Part shown: positions 15,512 through 23,884 of the stretch, piece by piece
Numbering within the stretch: the first letter of the stretch is position 1
Layout: each line of letters begins with the position of its first letter
NCBI GenBank assembly: GCA_963720945.1
Contig: CAVRHH010000014.1
Coordinates: 124,001 to 188,000, forward strand
Length of the DNA: 64,000 bases
Source of the DNA: Bog-532 sp963720945
Lineage (GTDB): Bacteria; Actinomycetota; Actinomycetes; Streptosporangiales; Streptosporangiaceae
Direction: 5' to 3'
Program-made: the position numbers and the translations under genes
Notes under the pieces: generated by a model
Databases searched by the model: none
What the model was told of the DNA's origin: nothing
What the model saw: only the letters and a program-made list of their open reading frames with translations

Positions 15512-16786
15512 CTAGTTCACCGTGGCATTCCTCAGTGGCACAGCCGGATCGGTGAGCAAGCCGACGTCAACCGGCACCCCGGATGCGATGACACGGCGGC
15601 CCTGGGTCACGTCGCGGGGCCGGTCGACCGCCAGCACCGCCACCAGGCGCCCCCCGGACAGCCAGCACGCCGTCCACGGGCCGCCGGTCCCCGGGCCGGC
15701 GCCCGCGTCCGGCGAACCCCGCCAGACCAGCTGGCTGCCGTCCCCGTGGTACCCGGCGTACTGCATCATCCGGCCGAACTGCTCCGACCAGGAGTAGGGG
15801 ACCGGGTCATACACCTCCTGGCCGCCGAGGATGTTGGCCGCCACGACCGCCGGTGCGTTCAGGGCCACGTCCCAGTGCTCGAAACGCAGCCGCCTGGCGT
15901 ACCTGAGCGACAGGAAGGACGCGCAGTCGCCGGCCGCGAAGACGCCTGGCGCGGACGTTCGCAGGCCTTCATCGGCGGCGACGCCGTTGTCGAGCTGCAG
16001 GCCGGAGCCCGCCAGCCACGCCACCGCCGGCCGGACCCCGACGGCCGTCACGACCTCGTCGGCCGGAAGCCACCCGCCTCCCGCCAGTGCGAGCCCGCCG
16101 TCCTGAACCGATTCGACCGCCTGCGAGGTGCGCAGCTCGACACCGGCCGCCGCATACCAGGGAGCCGTCCGCGCGCCTACGTCCGCTCCGATCGCCCCGG
16201 CCAGCGGGGCCGGCCCCGCCTCCAGCACGGTGACGCGGCAGCCGCGGGCGGCCGCGGCCGTGGCGAGCTCGGCCCCGATCCAGCCGGCCCCCACGATGAC
16301 CAGGCGGGTACCCGGCGTCAGCCGTGCGCGCAGCTCCAGCGCGTCCTCATGGGTGCGCAGGAACCGCTGGCGCCCGGGCCCCGGGAGCGCCACGGGTTCC
16401 GCCCCGGTCGCCAGCACCAGGCGGTCGAACGGGTACTCGCCCCGGGCCGTGCGCACCAGGCCGCTGAGGCCGCCTGAGCTGGGCGCCGAGGCCAGCGCGA
16501 GGCCGGTCGCGGGCTCGCCGAGCCGCAGGCCGACGCGCAGGGCGGTAAAGTCCGCCCGCAGCGTCGTATCGAGCTCAGCGCTGATCGCGGCCGCGTCCGG
16601 TTCACCGGCCAGCACCTCGCCGGAAAGGTCCCCCGACGCGAGGGCCTGCTTCGACAGCGGAGGCCGGTCATACGGCGGCCTGCCCTCGGCGGCGATCATC
16701 GTGATCGGCCCGCTGAAGCCGCGCCCGCGGAGTTCCTCGACGGTCCGGAGCCCGGCCAGCCCCCCGCCGGCGATGACAACCTGCAT
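15512..16786 (-). CDS. Ferredoxin/rubredoxin reductase-like FAD oxidoreductase
   Basis: 424 residues. Class I pyridine-nucleotide-disulphide oxidoreductase of the rhodocoxin/putidaredoxin reductase type. FAD motif GGGLAGLRT with RPPYDRPPLSKQ; NAD(P)H motif IVGAGWIGAELATAAAARG; second FAD motif GVFAAGDCASF; then a C-terminal reductase domain (YDPVPYSWSEQFGRMMQYAG). It would pass electrons from NAD(P)H to a small iron-sulphur protein; none is encoded alongside. It is divergent from the thiamine operon, a neighbour seen in other actinomycetes. Confidence 0.88.
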   Translation of the reverse strand: MQVVIAGGGLAGLRTVEELRGRGFSGPITMIAAEGRPPYDRPPLSKQALASGDLSGEVLAGEPDAAAISAELDTTLRADFTALRVGLRLGEPATGLALASAPSSGGLSGLVRTARGEYPFDRLVLATGAEPVALPGPGRQRFLRTHEDALELRARLTPGTRLVIVGAGWIGAELATAAAARGCRVTVLEAGPAPLAGAIGADVGARTAPWYAAAGVELRTSQAVESVQDGGLALAGGGWLPADEVVTAVGVRPAVAWLAGSGLQLDNGVAADEGLRTSAPGVFAAGDCASFLSLRYARRLRFEHWDVALNAPAVVAANILGGQEVYDPVPYSWSEQFGRMMQYAGYHGDGSQLVWRGSPDAGAGPGTGGPWTACWLSGGRLVAVLAVDRPRDVTQGRRVIASGVPVDVGLLTDPAVPLRNATVN

Positions 16787-16804
16787 GACGACATAGGCTA
16801 GGCC

Positions 16805-16900
16805 CGGCGCGCGGGAGTCCGGTGGAGACCGGACTGAGAGGGAAGCTGCCGAGTTTCCGACCGCAGAACCTGATCCGGATCATGCCGGCGAAGGGAGCGA
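16805..16900 (+). promoter_or_regulatory. TPP riboswitch (THI element)
   Basis: Classic conserved blocks appear in order: GCGGGAGTCC (16811-16820), CTGAGAGGGAAG (16834-16845), then GAACCTGATCCGG and ATCATGCCGGCGAAGGGAG (16866-16897). Thiamine pyrophosphate binding would repress thiO-thiS-thiG. The GGGAG that ends the aptamer is only a few bases before the thiO ATG and is the obvious ribosome-binding site. This supports control at translation initiation by sequestering that site in or next to P1. No separate terminator hairpin is seen. Confidence 0.95.
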
Positions 16901-16904
16901 AGGC

Positions 16905-18104
16905 ATGGCGACAGTCATCGTGGCTGGCGGCGGAGTGATCGGCCTCAGCATCGCCTGGCGGGCCGCCCAGCGGGGGTTCAGCGTGACCGTCGCCGACCCC
17001 GCTCCCGGCCAGGGTGCCAGTCACGCCGCGGCGGGCATGCTCACCCCCGTCTCCGAGGCCGCCTTCACCGAGAAGGAACTGTTCGCGCTGGGCGCCGCCT
17101 CGCTGGAGCGCTACCCCGCGTTCGTGGCGGAGCTCACCGCGGCGGCGGGGGAACCGGCCGGTTTCCGGCGCACCGGCACTCTGCAGGTCGGCTACGACTC
17201 CGACGACCTGGCCGTCATCGATGAGCTGCACGCGCTGCAGGAGAGCCTCGGGGTCCCGGGCCGGCGGCTGACGGCGCGGGAATGCCGCGACCTCGAGCCC
17301 ATGCTCGATCCGTCCATCCGCGGCGGCCTGCTGGTGGAGGCGGACGGCTCGGTGGATCCGCGGCGGCTGACCCGGGCCCTGCTAGCGGCGGCTGCGCGCG
17401 CCGGGGTGCGGCTGATCCGGCAGCCCGTTGCGCAGATCATCACCGCGCCGGCGTATGGACCGCTGGCCGGTTGCGGCCCGGCTGGCGAGCTGGATACCGA
17501 ACGGGCCTATGGTGTCCGCCTTGCCGATGGGACGACGCTCACGGCGGACTGGACGGTGCTGGCGGCCGGCTGGAACTCGGCGGGAATCGGCGGGCTTCCG
17601 ACGGGCTGCGTCCCCCCTGTCCGGCCGGTCAAGGGGCAGGTGGTCCGGCTGCGGGCGCCGGACGGCGGCTTCGTGGGCCGGTCCGTCCGTGGCATCGTCA
17701 GAGGCTCGTCGGTCTATCTGGTGCCGCGGGAGAACGGCGAGCTGGTGCTGGGCGCAACGCAGGAGGAACTCGGGCCGGACACGCGCGTGACCGCCGGCGG
17801 CCTGTGGGAGCTGCTGCGCGACGCGCGGGCCCTGCTGCCCGGCATCACCGAGCTGGAGTTCATCGAGGCGGTCGCGCGGCTGCGCCCCGGGACACCCGAC
17901 AATGCCCCCATCCTGGGCGGCTGCCCGGCGGCCGGGCTGGTGCTGGCCACCGGCCACTTCCGCAACGGGGTGCTGCTTACACCGATCACCGCCGACGTCA
18001 TCGCCGGCTACCTGGCGACCGGGCGGCTGCCGGAGGTGGCGGAACACTTCACCATCGGCCGTTTCTACCGGGAGCGGCCCGGGCACGGCGGGCGGTCCGC
18101 ATGA
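16905..18104 (+). CDS. thiO: Glycine oxidase ThiO
   Basis: 399 residues. FAD-dependent glycine oxidase making dehydroglycine for the thiazole ring of thiamine. Motifs: GGGVIGLSIAWRAAQRGFSV (FAD), SHAAAGMLTPVSEAAF (ThiO-typical), LVPRENGELVLGATQE, and a C-terminal GHFRNGVLLTPITADVIAGYL. It lies directly behind the TPP riboswitch, and its stop overlaps thiS by 4 nt. Confidence 0.95.
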   Translation: MATVIVAGGGVIGLSIAWRAAQRGFSVTVADPAPGQGASHAAAGMLTPVSEAAFTEKELFALGAASLERYPAFVAELTAAAGEPAGFRRTGTLQVGYDSDDLAVIDELHALQESLGVPGRRLTARECRDLEPMLDPSIRGGLLVEADGSVDPRRLTRALLAAAARAGVRLIRQPVAQIITAPAYGPLAGCGPAGELDTERAYGVRLADGTTLTADWTVLAAGWNSAGIGGLPTGCVPPVRPVKGQVVRLRAPDGGFVGRSVRGIVRGSSVYLVPRENGELVLGATQEELGPDTRVTAGGLWELLRDARALLPGITELEFIEAVARLRPGTPDNAPILGGCPAAGLVLATGHFRNGVLLTPITADVIAGYLATGRLPEVAEHFTIGRFYRERPGHGGRSA

Positions 18105-18301
18105 TCATCACCATCAACGGCCAGCCGGCCGAACTCGCCGACGGCGCGACCACCGCCGCGGCCGTGCGGCTGCTGACCAGTGCGTCCAGCGGCATCGCGG
18201 TCGCGGTCAATGGCGAGGTGGTGCGGCGCGGCGTGTGGGAATCCACCCCGCTGGCGGAAGGCGACGACGTCGAGGTGCTCACCGCGGTTCAGGGAGGCTG
18301 A
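18101..18301 (+). CDS. thiS: Thiamine sulphur-carrier protein ThiS
   Basis: 66 residues (MIITINGQPAELADGATTAA to the end). Ubiquitin-like beta-grasp protein ending in the required Gly-Gly (LTAVQGG), which is adenylated and thiocarboxylated to deliver sulphur to ThiG. The ATG overlaps the thiO stop (ATGA), and thiG begins at the very next base after its stop. Confidence 0.93.
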   Translation: MIITINGQPAELADGATTAAAVRLLTSASSGIAVAVNGEVVRRGVWESTPLAEGDDVEVLTAVQGG

Positions 18302-19093
18302 ATGGAAGATCCACTCGTCATCGCCGGCGAGAAGTTCGGCTCCCGGCTCATCATGGGCACCGGCGGGGCGCCCAGCCTGGACGTGCTGGACCGGGCCCTG
18401 GTGGCGTCCGGCACCGAGCTGACCACCGTCGCGATGCGCCGGGTGGCACCCGGCGGCGGGCATACGGTGCTGGGCCTGCTCGCCGAGCGCGGCATCCGGG
18501 TACTGCCGAACACCGCGGGATGTCACACGGCCGCCGACGCGGTGCGGACCGCGGAACTGGCCCGCGAAGCGCTCGATACCAGCTGGGTGAAACTCGAGGT
18601 GATCGCGGACGAGCGCACCCTGCTGCCGGACCCGGTGGAACTGCTGGAAGCGGCCGGCCTGCTCGTCGCCCGGGGCTTTACCGTGCTGCCGTACACCAGC
18701 GACGACCCGGTGCTGGCGCGGCGCCTGGAGCAGGCCGGATGCGCCGCGGTCATGCCGCTCGGCGCACCGATCGGCTCCGGGCTCGGCGTCCGGAACCCGC
18801 ACAACATCGAGCTGATCGTGGCCGAGGCCGGCGTGCCCGTCGTCCTGGACGCCGGCGTCGGGACCGCGAGTGACGCCGCGATCGCGATGGAACTCGGCTG
18901 CGACGCGGTTCTCCTGGCCACCTCCGTCACCCGGGCCCGCGACCCCGAACTGATGGCCGGAGCGATGCGGCACGCCGTGATCGCCGGGCGATGGGCCCGG
19001 CTGGCCGGCCGGGTCCCGCAACGCCGTTACGCCCGCGCCTCCTCCCCTCCGGCGAGCGATGCGGCGACGGGACAGCGGACGCAAAGCGGGTAA
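18302..19093 (+). CDS. thiG: Thiazole synthase ThiG
   Basis: 263 residues. TIM-barrel enzyme joining dehydroglycine, deoxyxylulose-5-phosphate and ThiS thiocarboxylate. Motifs: LIMGTGGAPSLDVLDRALVA, LPNTAGCHTAADAV, WVKLEVIADERTLLPD (active-site Lys), MPLGAPIGSGLGV and DAGVGTASDAAIAMELG. GGGAGG at the end of thiS supplies the ribosome-binding site. The last ~25 residues are a poorly conserved Arg/Ser-rich tail. Completes the riboswitch-controlled thiOSG unit; thiE is not in this window. Confidence 0.95.
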   Translation: MEDPLVIAGEKFGSRLIMGTGGAPSLDVLDRALVASGTELTTVAMRRVAPGGGHTVLGLLAERGIRVLPNTAGCHTAADAVRTAELAREALDTSWVKLEVIADERTLLPDPVELLEAAGLLVARGFTVLPYTSDDPVLARRLEQAGCAAVMPLGAPIGSGLGVRNPHNIELIVAEAGVPVVLDAGVGTASDAAIAMELGCDAVLLATSVTRARDPELMAGAMRHAVIAGRWARLAGRVPQRRYARASSPPASDAATGQRTQSG

Positions 19094-19134
19094 TCCAGCC
19101 CGGCACCATTGACCTGCTCGTACAATTAGCCGCG

Positions 19135-21054
19135 ATGGACACTACCCTCGCGGATCCCCTGGTCGGACGCCTGCTCGACGGCCGCTACCGGGTGGAGGCG
19201 CTGGTTGCGCTCGGCGGCATGGCGACGGTGTACCGCGCCATCGACACCCGCCTGGATCGCTGGGTGGCGCTCAAGGTCATGCACGCTGACCTGGCGCGGG
19301 ACGAAGACTTCGTCAACCGGTTCATCGGCGAGGCCAAATCGGTGGCGCGGCTGTCGCACCCCAACGTGGTCTCCGTGTTCGACCAGGGCCGTGATGGCCA
19401 TTACCCGTACCTGGCCATGGAGTACCTGCCCGGGCGGACCCTGCGGAACCTGCTCGCCGAGCGGGGCCGGTTCCCGGCGGGTGAGGCGCTGTCCATCATG
19501 GTGCCACTGCTGTCCGGCCTGGCGGCCGCGCACACCGCCGGGATCGTGCACCGGGACGTCAAGCCGGAGAACGTGCTGATCGCCCCGGACGGTCACCTCA
19601 AGGTGGTTGACTTCGGCCTGGCCCGGGCGCTGTCCGTGAACTCCCAGACGCGGACCGGCGTGATCATCGGCACCGTGGCGTATCTGGCTCCCGAGCAGGT
19701 CACCGGGACCGGCGCCGACGCCCGCACCGACGTCTACGCGGCCGGCATCGTGCTGTACGAACTGCTCACCGGGACCAAGCCGCACACCGGCGACAGCCCG
19801 CTGACGGTGGCGTACAAGCACGTCAACGAGACCGTCCCGGCCCCCTCCCGGCTCGTGCCCGGCATCCCCCCGGAGGTGGACCGGCTCGTCGCGCAGGCCA
19901 CCAGCCGGGACCCGCGTTACCGCCCCGCGGACGCGGGCGAGTTCCTCCGGCTGCTGAACGACGTCCTGCGCGGGCTGCCGGCGGACGGCGGCTGGGCCGC
20001 CCCGGCGGCCGCATGGCCGGGTACCGCCCCGCACGGCATCCCGGGATACGGCGGCGAGCAGCACCACACCCAGATTCTCGGGGTACCCGGCGACGGCCAG
20101 ACGGTGATCGCCGACCGCGACGACCTGGGCGGCTACGGCGGGCCGGGCTATGGCGGGCCGGGCTACGACGATGGCGCCGGCTATCGCCGCAAGCGGCGGA
20201 TCGGCCTGCTGATCGCGCTGGCCGTCCTCATCTTCGCGATGGCCGGCGGGGCCGGCTGGTGGTTCACCCAGGCCGACTACACGACGGTTCCCGCCGTCGC
20301 GGGCATGACGGACGGCGCCGCGGTCACGGCGCTGCGCGCCGACGGCTTCACCGTCCGGATGGGAGCCGCGGTGACCGACAACAACGCCAGGGCTGGGACG
20401 GTCGCGCGGACCACGCCGACGGCCGGCGGGCGCGTCCGCAAGGGGGCGGGCATCACCCTTATCCCGTCTGCCGGCCCCCGGATGATCGAGGTGCCGGATG
20501 TGTCCGGCCAGCAGCTCAGCGACGCCCAGCAGGCGCTACGTAACGCGGGCCTGACGCCCGGGCAGGTCCACAAGGTCGCCTCGGACTCGGTGGATGCCGG
20601 CATCGTGGTCAGCACCCAGCCGGCCGCCGGGCTGTCCTGGCCGCAGCCGACGCCCGTCGTCATCACGGTGAGCGAAGGGCCGCCGCTGCCCAACTTCGTC
20701 GGTCAGGACCAGCACAGCATCCAGCAGTGGGCGGCGCAGAACGGCATCACGCTCAACGTCCAGCAGGACACCGGCAGCAGCCAGCCGCAGGGCACCATCA
20801 CCCGGCAGTCCCCGGCCGCGGGCACGCCGATCACCCAGAACGAGACGGTGACGATCTGGGTGTCGGCGGGGCCGCCCGAGATCGCCATCCCGAACGTGGA
20901 CGGGGAAGGCGTCGGGCAGGCGCGGCAAACCCTGACGAAGCTCGGCTTCACCGTGAACGTGAGCCGGTTCGGGCCGTTCAACAAGGTGTTCCAGTACTCG
21001 CCGAACGGGCAGGCGCCCAAGGGCAGCACGATCACGCTCTACACCGGCTTCTGA
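19135..21054 (+). CDS. PASTA-domain serine/threonine kinase (PknB type)
   Basis: 639 residues from the ATG at 19135. TACAAT at 19121-19126 sits 8 nt before this ATG, which suggests a leaderless transcript. Kinase domain ~residues 15-280: glycine loop ALGGMATVY, catalytic Lys VALKVM, HRDVKPENVL loop, DFGLARAL, APEQ. A Gly/Ala/Tyr-rich juxtamembrane stretch precedes one TM (~357-380, LLIALAVLIFAMAGGAGWWF). Four extracytoplasmic PASTA repeats follow (~382-639), each beginning VPAVAGM, VPDVSGQ, LPNFVGQ or IPNVDGE. PASTA kinases sense peptidoglycan fragments or lipid II and control growth and division. It is separated from the usual ftsW/pbp neighbourhood. Confidence 0.92.
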   Translation: MDTTLADPLVGRLLDGRYRVEALVALGGMATVYRAIDTRLDRWVALKVMHADLARDEDFVNRFIGEAKSVARLSHPNVVSVFDQGRDGHYPYLAMEYLPGRTLRNLLAERGRFPAGEALSIMVPLLSGLAAAHTAGIVHRDVKPENVLIAPDGHLKVVDFGLARALSVNSQTRTGVIIGTVAYLAPEQVTGTGADARTDVYAAGIVLYELLTGTKPHTGDSPLTVAYKHVNETVPAPSRLVPGIPPEVDRLVAQATSRDPRYRPADAGEFLRLLNDVLRGLPADGGWAAPAAAWPGTAPHGIPGYGGEQHHTQILGVPGDGQTVIADRDDLGGYGGPGYGGPGYDDGAGYRRKRRIGLLIALAVLIFAMAGGAGWWFTQADYTTVPAVAGMTDGAAVTALRADGFTVRMGAAVTDNNARAGTVARTTPTAGGRVRKGAGITLIPSAGPRMIEVPDVSGQQLSDAQQALRNAGLTPGQVHKVASDSVDAGIVVSTQPAAGLSWPQPTPVVITVSEGPPLPNFVGQDQHSIQQWAAQNGITLNVQQDTGSSQPQGTITRQSPAAGTPITQNETVTIWVSAGPPEIAIPNVDGEGVGQARQTLTKLGFTVNVSRFGPFNKVFQYSPNGQAPKGSTITLYTGF

Positions 21055-21061
21055 CCGGCAG

Positions 21062-21199
21062 ATGACGGAGCGGCACGGCCCGCAGGGCCCGCGCAGCCCG
21101 CTGATCGGGGCGAACGCGACGGCCCCGGGCGGGCAGTACGCGCACGCCCGCGACATCGCTACCCTCAAGGCGCTCCGGGACGACGGCCCGGCCGGCTGA
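21062..21199 (+). CDS. Possible 45-residue protein downstream of the kinase
   Basis: ATG at 21062 to TGA at 21197-21199, 45 codons. 44 of the 45 sense codons end in G or C, the pattern of real genes here, and the sequence (ending DIATLKALRDDGPAG) is not low-complexity. It starts 7 nt after the kinase stop, so could be co-translated. No strong ribosome-binding site and no family recognised. It may also be a remnant of a longer gene. Confidence 0.35.
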   Translation: MTERHGPQGPRSPLIGANATAPGGQYAHARDIATLKALRDDGPAG

Positions 21200-21367
21200 T
21201 CAGGCCCGCGCAGCGGCTGTGCTGCCGCGCCGGGCTGGCGGTCGTGCTGGGCAGGGCAGCCGGGCGCCCGTTCCGGCGGCGGCCGCCGCGGCGAAAATGG
21301 TTTGCCGGTGCCTCCGCCGCATGGTTAACCTCATCCGGCCCTCACCGCAGCTCAGATCGGATATGTC

Positions 21368-22648
21368 ATGTCGCGGCAATCGGTAACCCGGCGCTTCCCT
21401 GTGCTTTCGCGCCGTGACTTCCGGCTGCTGCTGGCGGACCGGATGATCGCGCCGTGGGCGATGGCGTTCTCCATGGTGGGGGTGTCGTTCGCGGTCCTGG
21501 ACGCGCACGGCACCCCGGCCGACCTGTCCTATGTGCTCGCCGCGCAGATCGCCCCGTGCCTGGTCTTCTGCCTGCTCGGCGGGGTCGTCGCGGACCGGAT
21601 CGCGCCACAGCGGGTGATCATCGCGGCGAACCTGCTGGTCGCCGTGGGCGAGGGAACGTTCGGTGTGCTCGTCCTCACCGGACGGCCTGCCTTGTGGCAG
21701 ATGATCATGCTGGAAACGGTGTCCGGGACCGGGGTGGCCATCTTCTATCCCGCTTCGCAGGCCCTGCTGCCCGTGCTGGCCCCCGGTGACCTGCTGCAGC
21801 AGGCGAGCGCGCTGAGCCGGCTGGTGATGAACGCGGCGCAGATGAGCGGGGCAGCGGTAGCCGGCATCGCCGTCGCCGCGATCGGGCCGGGCTGGTCGCT
21901 CACGATCTGCGGGGTGGGCATGACCGGCACCGTGCCGATGCTGCTGGCCATCCGCGCGAAACCGGCACGGCCGGCGCCATCAGCCGGGATGCGCAGCGAC
22001 CTGCGTGACGGCTGGGCCGAGTTCATCTCGCACACCTGGCTGTGGGTCATCGTGGCACAGTTCTGCGTGGTCATGATGGCCTGGTTCGGCGGCTTCGAGG
22101 TACTCGGCCCGGTGGTGGCCAAGGATCATCTGGGCGGCCCGGCCGCGTGGGGGGCGATCATGGCGGCCGAATCGGTCGGGCTGGTCGCAGGCGGCGTGGT
22201 CTCGCTGCGGTGGGCACCGCGCCGGCCGATGCTGCTGGTGGTCACGATCGGCGGCCTCATCGCGGTGGCACCGCTGTCGCTGGCCATGCTGTGGCCGCTG
22301 CCGCTGATCTGCCTGGCGTCCTTCGCCATGGGCACGGCCACGGAGATCATGATGGTGGTGTGGACGGTGGCCATGGCGCGGAACATCCGCCCCGCGATGC
22401 TGGCCCGCGTCTCCGGCTACGACGCGCTGGGCTCGATGATGGCGACGCCGGCGGGCGCGCTGGTCGCCGGGCCCGCCGCCACCGTCTTCACGGTCCGCAG
22501 GACGCAGTACGGCGCCGCGGCGCTGATCGCCGTGGCGTCCGCGCTGGCTCTCATCCCACGCGACATCCGCCGGACGAAGGCCAGCGGCGCCGGGCTGGTC
22601 CCGTGCACCGCCGCGGTCCCGGACAGCGAGACCGTGGCGGTAACCTGA
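21368..22648 (+). CDS. MFS transporter (EntS-like exporter family)
   Basis: 426 residues with about 12 hydrophobic segments. MFS features: FRLLLADRMIAPWAMAFSMVGVSFAVLD in TM1 and LLGGVVADRIAPQRVIIAANLLVA (loop 2-3 motif with DRIAPQR), with a second half beginning near HTWLWVIVAQF. Closest in style to the EntS/MFS_3 exporters. Substrate unknown. It stands between the PASTA kinase and pfkA and has no obvious regulatory partner. ATG at 21368 with only weak ribosome-binding sequence upstream. Confidence 0.82.
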   Translation: MSRQSVTRRFPVLSRRDFRLLLADRMIAPWAMAFSMVGVSFAVLDAHGTPADLSYVLAAQIAPCLVFCLLGGVVADRIAPQRVIIAANLLVAVGEGTFGVLVLTGRPALWQMIMLETVSGTGVAIFYPASQALLPVLAPGDLLQQASALSRLVMNAAQMSGAAVAGIAVAAIGPGWSLTICGVGMTGTVPMLLAIRAKPARPAPSAGMRSDLRDGWAEFISHTWLWVIVAQFCVVMMAWFGGFEVLGPVVAKDHLGGPAAWGAIMAAESVGLVAGGVVSLRWAPRRPMLLVVTIGGLIAVAPLSLAMLWPLPLICLASFAMGTATEIMMVVWTVAMARNIRPAMLARVSGYDALGSMMATPAGALVAGPAATVFTVRRTQYGAAALIAVASALALIPRDIRRTKASGAGLVPCTAAVPDSETVAVT

Positions 22649-22652
22649 GCCC

Positions 22653-22806
22653 GGCCGCTCAGTGCTTGCCGGAGCGCGCGCGTCGGGCAAGCCGCCGCGC
22701 GGCCGCTCAGTGCTTGCCGGAGCGCGCGCGTCGGGCAAGCCGCCGCGCGGCCGCTCAGTGCTTGCCGGAGCGCGCGCGTCGGGCAAGCCGCCGCGCGGCC
22801 GCTCAG
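22653..22806. repeat. 48-bp tandem repeat, 3.2 copies, each with a hairpin
   Basis: Three identical 48-bp units at 22653-22700, 22701-22748 and 22749-22796, then 10 bases of a fourth that run into the pfkA stop codon. Each unit starts GGCCGCTCAG and contains CTTGCC and GGCAAG arms about 15 nt apart around a CG-rich core, so each can fold as a hairpin. It lies between the convergent MFS gene and pfkA. Probably an amplified terminator-like sequence. Confidence 0.85.
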
Positions 22807-23840
22807 CCGAAGAAGACCTCGGCTTCCGCGTACCGCTCTTCGGGTACGGTCTTCAGCTCGGCGGTCGCCGCGCTCAGCGGCACCCGGATGATGTCGGTGG
22901 AGCGCAGCGCGACCATGTTGCCGAACGCGCCGTCGTGCACCGCCTCGATGGCGTGCACGCCGAACCGGGTCGCGAGCACCCGGTCGAACGCGGTGGGCGT
23001 GCCGCCCCGCTGGATGTGCCCGAGCACGGCGACGCGGGCCTCCTTGCCGGTACGCTTCTCGATCTCGTCGGCCAGCATCTGCCCGACACCGCCGAGGCGC
23101 ACATGGCCGAACGCGTCGACCCCCTGCTCAGTGAGCGCAAGGTCCGTCTCCACCGCGTGCGCGCCCTCGGCGACGACGACGATCGGCGAGTACCTGGTCT
23201 GGAAGCGGTGCTCGACGTACTCGCAGACCTTCTTGATCTCGAATGGCTTCTCCGGGATGAGGATGACGTTGGCCCCGCCAGCCATGCCGGCGTGCAGCGC
23301 GATCCAGCCGGCGTGCCGCCCCATCACCTCGACGATCAGCGCACGGTGATGGCTCTCGGCCGTCGTGTGCAGCCGGTCGATCGCCTCCATCGCGATGTTC
23401 ACGGCGGTGTCGAAGCCAAACGTGAAGTCGGTGGCGCCCAGGTCGTTGTCGATCGTCTTGGGCACGCCGATCACGTTGACACCGTCGGCGTACAGCCGGG
23501 TCGCGGCGCCGAGCGTGTCCTCGCCGCCGATCGCTATCAGGGCGTCAACCCCCAGGCCAGCGAGGTTGTCCTTGATCCGCTCGACGCCGGAGCGCTCGCC
23601 GCCCTTTTCGGCGAAGGGGTTGGTCCGCGACGTACCGAGGATCGTCCCGCCGCGCGGCAGGATTCCGCGGACCGCCTGGACGTCCAGGGGAACCGTGTCC
23701 CCTTCCAGCGGGCCGCGCCAGCCGTCGCGGAAGCCGACGAACTCATATCCGTACTCCGCCACGCCCTTGCGGACCACGGCCCGGATGACAGCATTTAGAC
23801 CGGGGCAGTCGCCGCCACCGGTGAGGACTCCCACTCTCAT
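22803..23840 (-). CDS. pfkA: 6-phosphofructokinase, PPi-type signature
   Basis: 345 residues, typical of actinobacterial group III phosphofructokinases. Opening MRVGVLTGGGDCPGLNAVIR; catalytic PKTIDND (residues 127-133); VEVMGRHAGWIAL; LGHIQRGGTPTAFDR. The nucleotide/diphosphate determinant region reads GGEDT (residues 105-109), and a Lys precedes TIDND. In this family Asp at that position with Lys at the second site goes with use of diphosphate, while ATP enzymes usually have Gly in place of the Asp. It therefore more likely uses PPi reversibly, as in Amycolatopsis methanolica. The end abuts the 48-bp repeats. Confidence 0.92.
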   Translation of the reverse strand: MRVGVLTGGGDCPGLNAVIRAVVRKGVAEYGYEFVGFRDGWRGPLEGDTVPLDVQAVRGILPRGGTILGTSRTNPFAEKGGERSGVERIKDNLAGLGVDALIAIGGEDTLGAATRLYADGVNVIGVPKTIDNDLGATDFTFGFDTAVNIAMEAIDRLHTTAESHHRALIVEVMGRHAGWIALHAGMAGGANVILIPEKPFEIKKVCEYVEHRFQTRYSPIVVVAEGAHAVETDLALTEQGVDAFGHVRLGGVGQMLADEIEKRTGKEARVAVLGHIQRGGTPTAFDRVLATRFGVHAIEAVHDGAFGNMVALRSTDIIRVPLSAATAELKTVPEERYAEAEVFFG

Positions 23841-23884
23841 GACGCCAACCTTAGCCCGTGCCGGGCCGGCCGGGACGGGCCTTA

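Noticed and set aside
22653..22806. CRISPR array
   Set aside because: Direct tandem repeats without unique spacers; the same applies to the 37-bp and 111-bp arrays.
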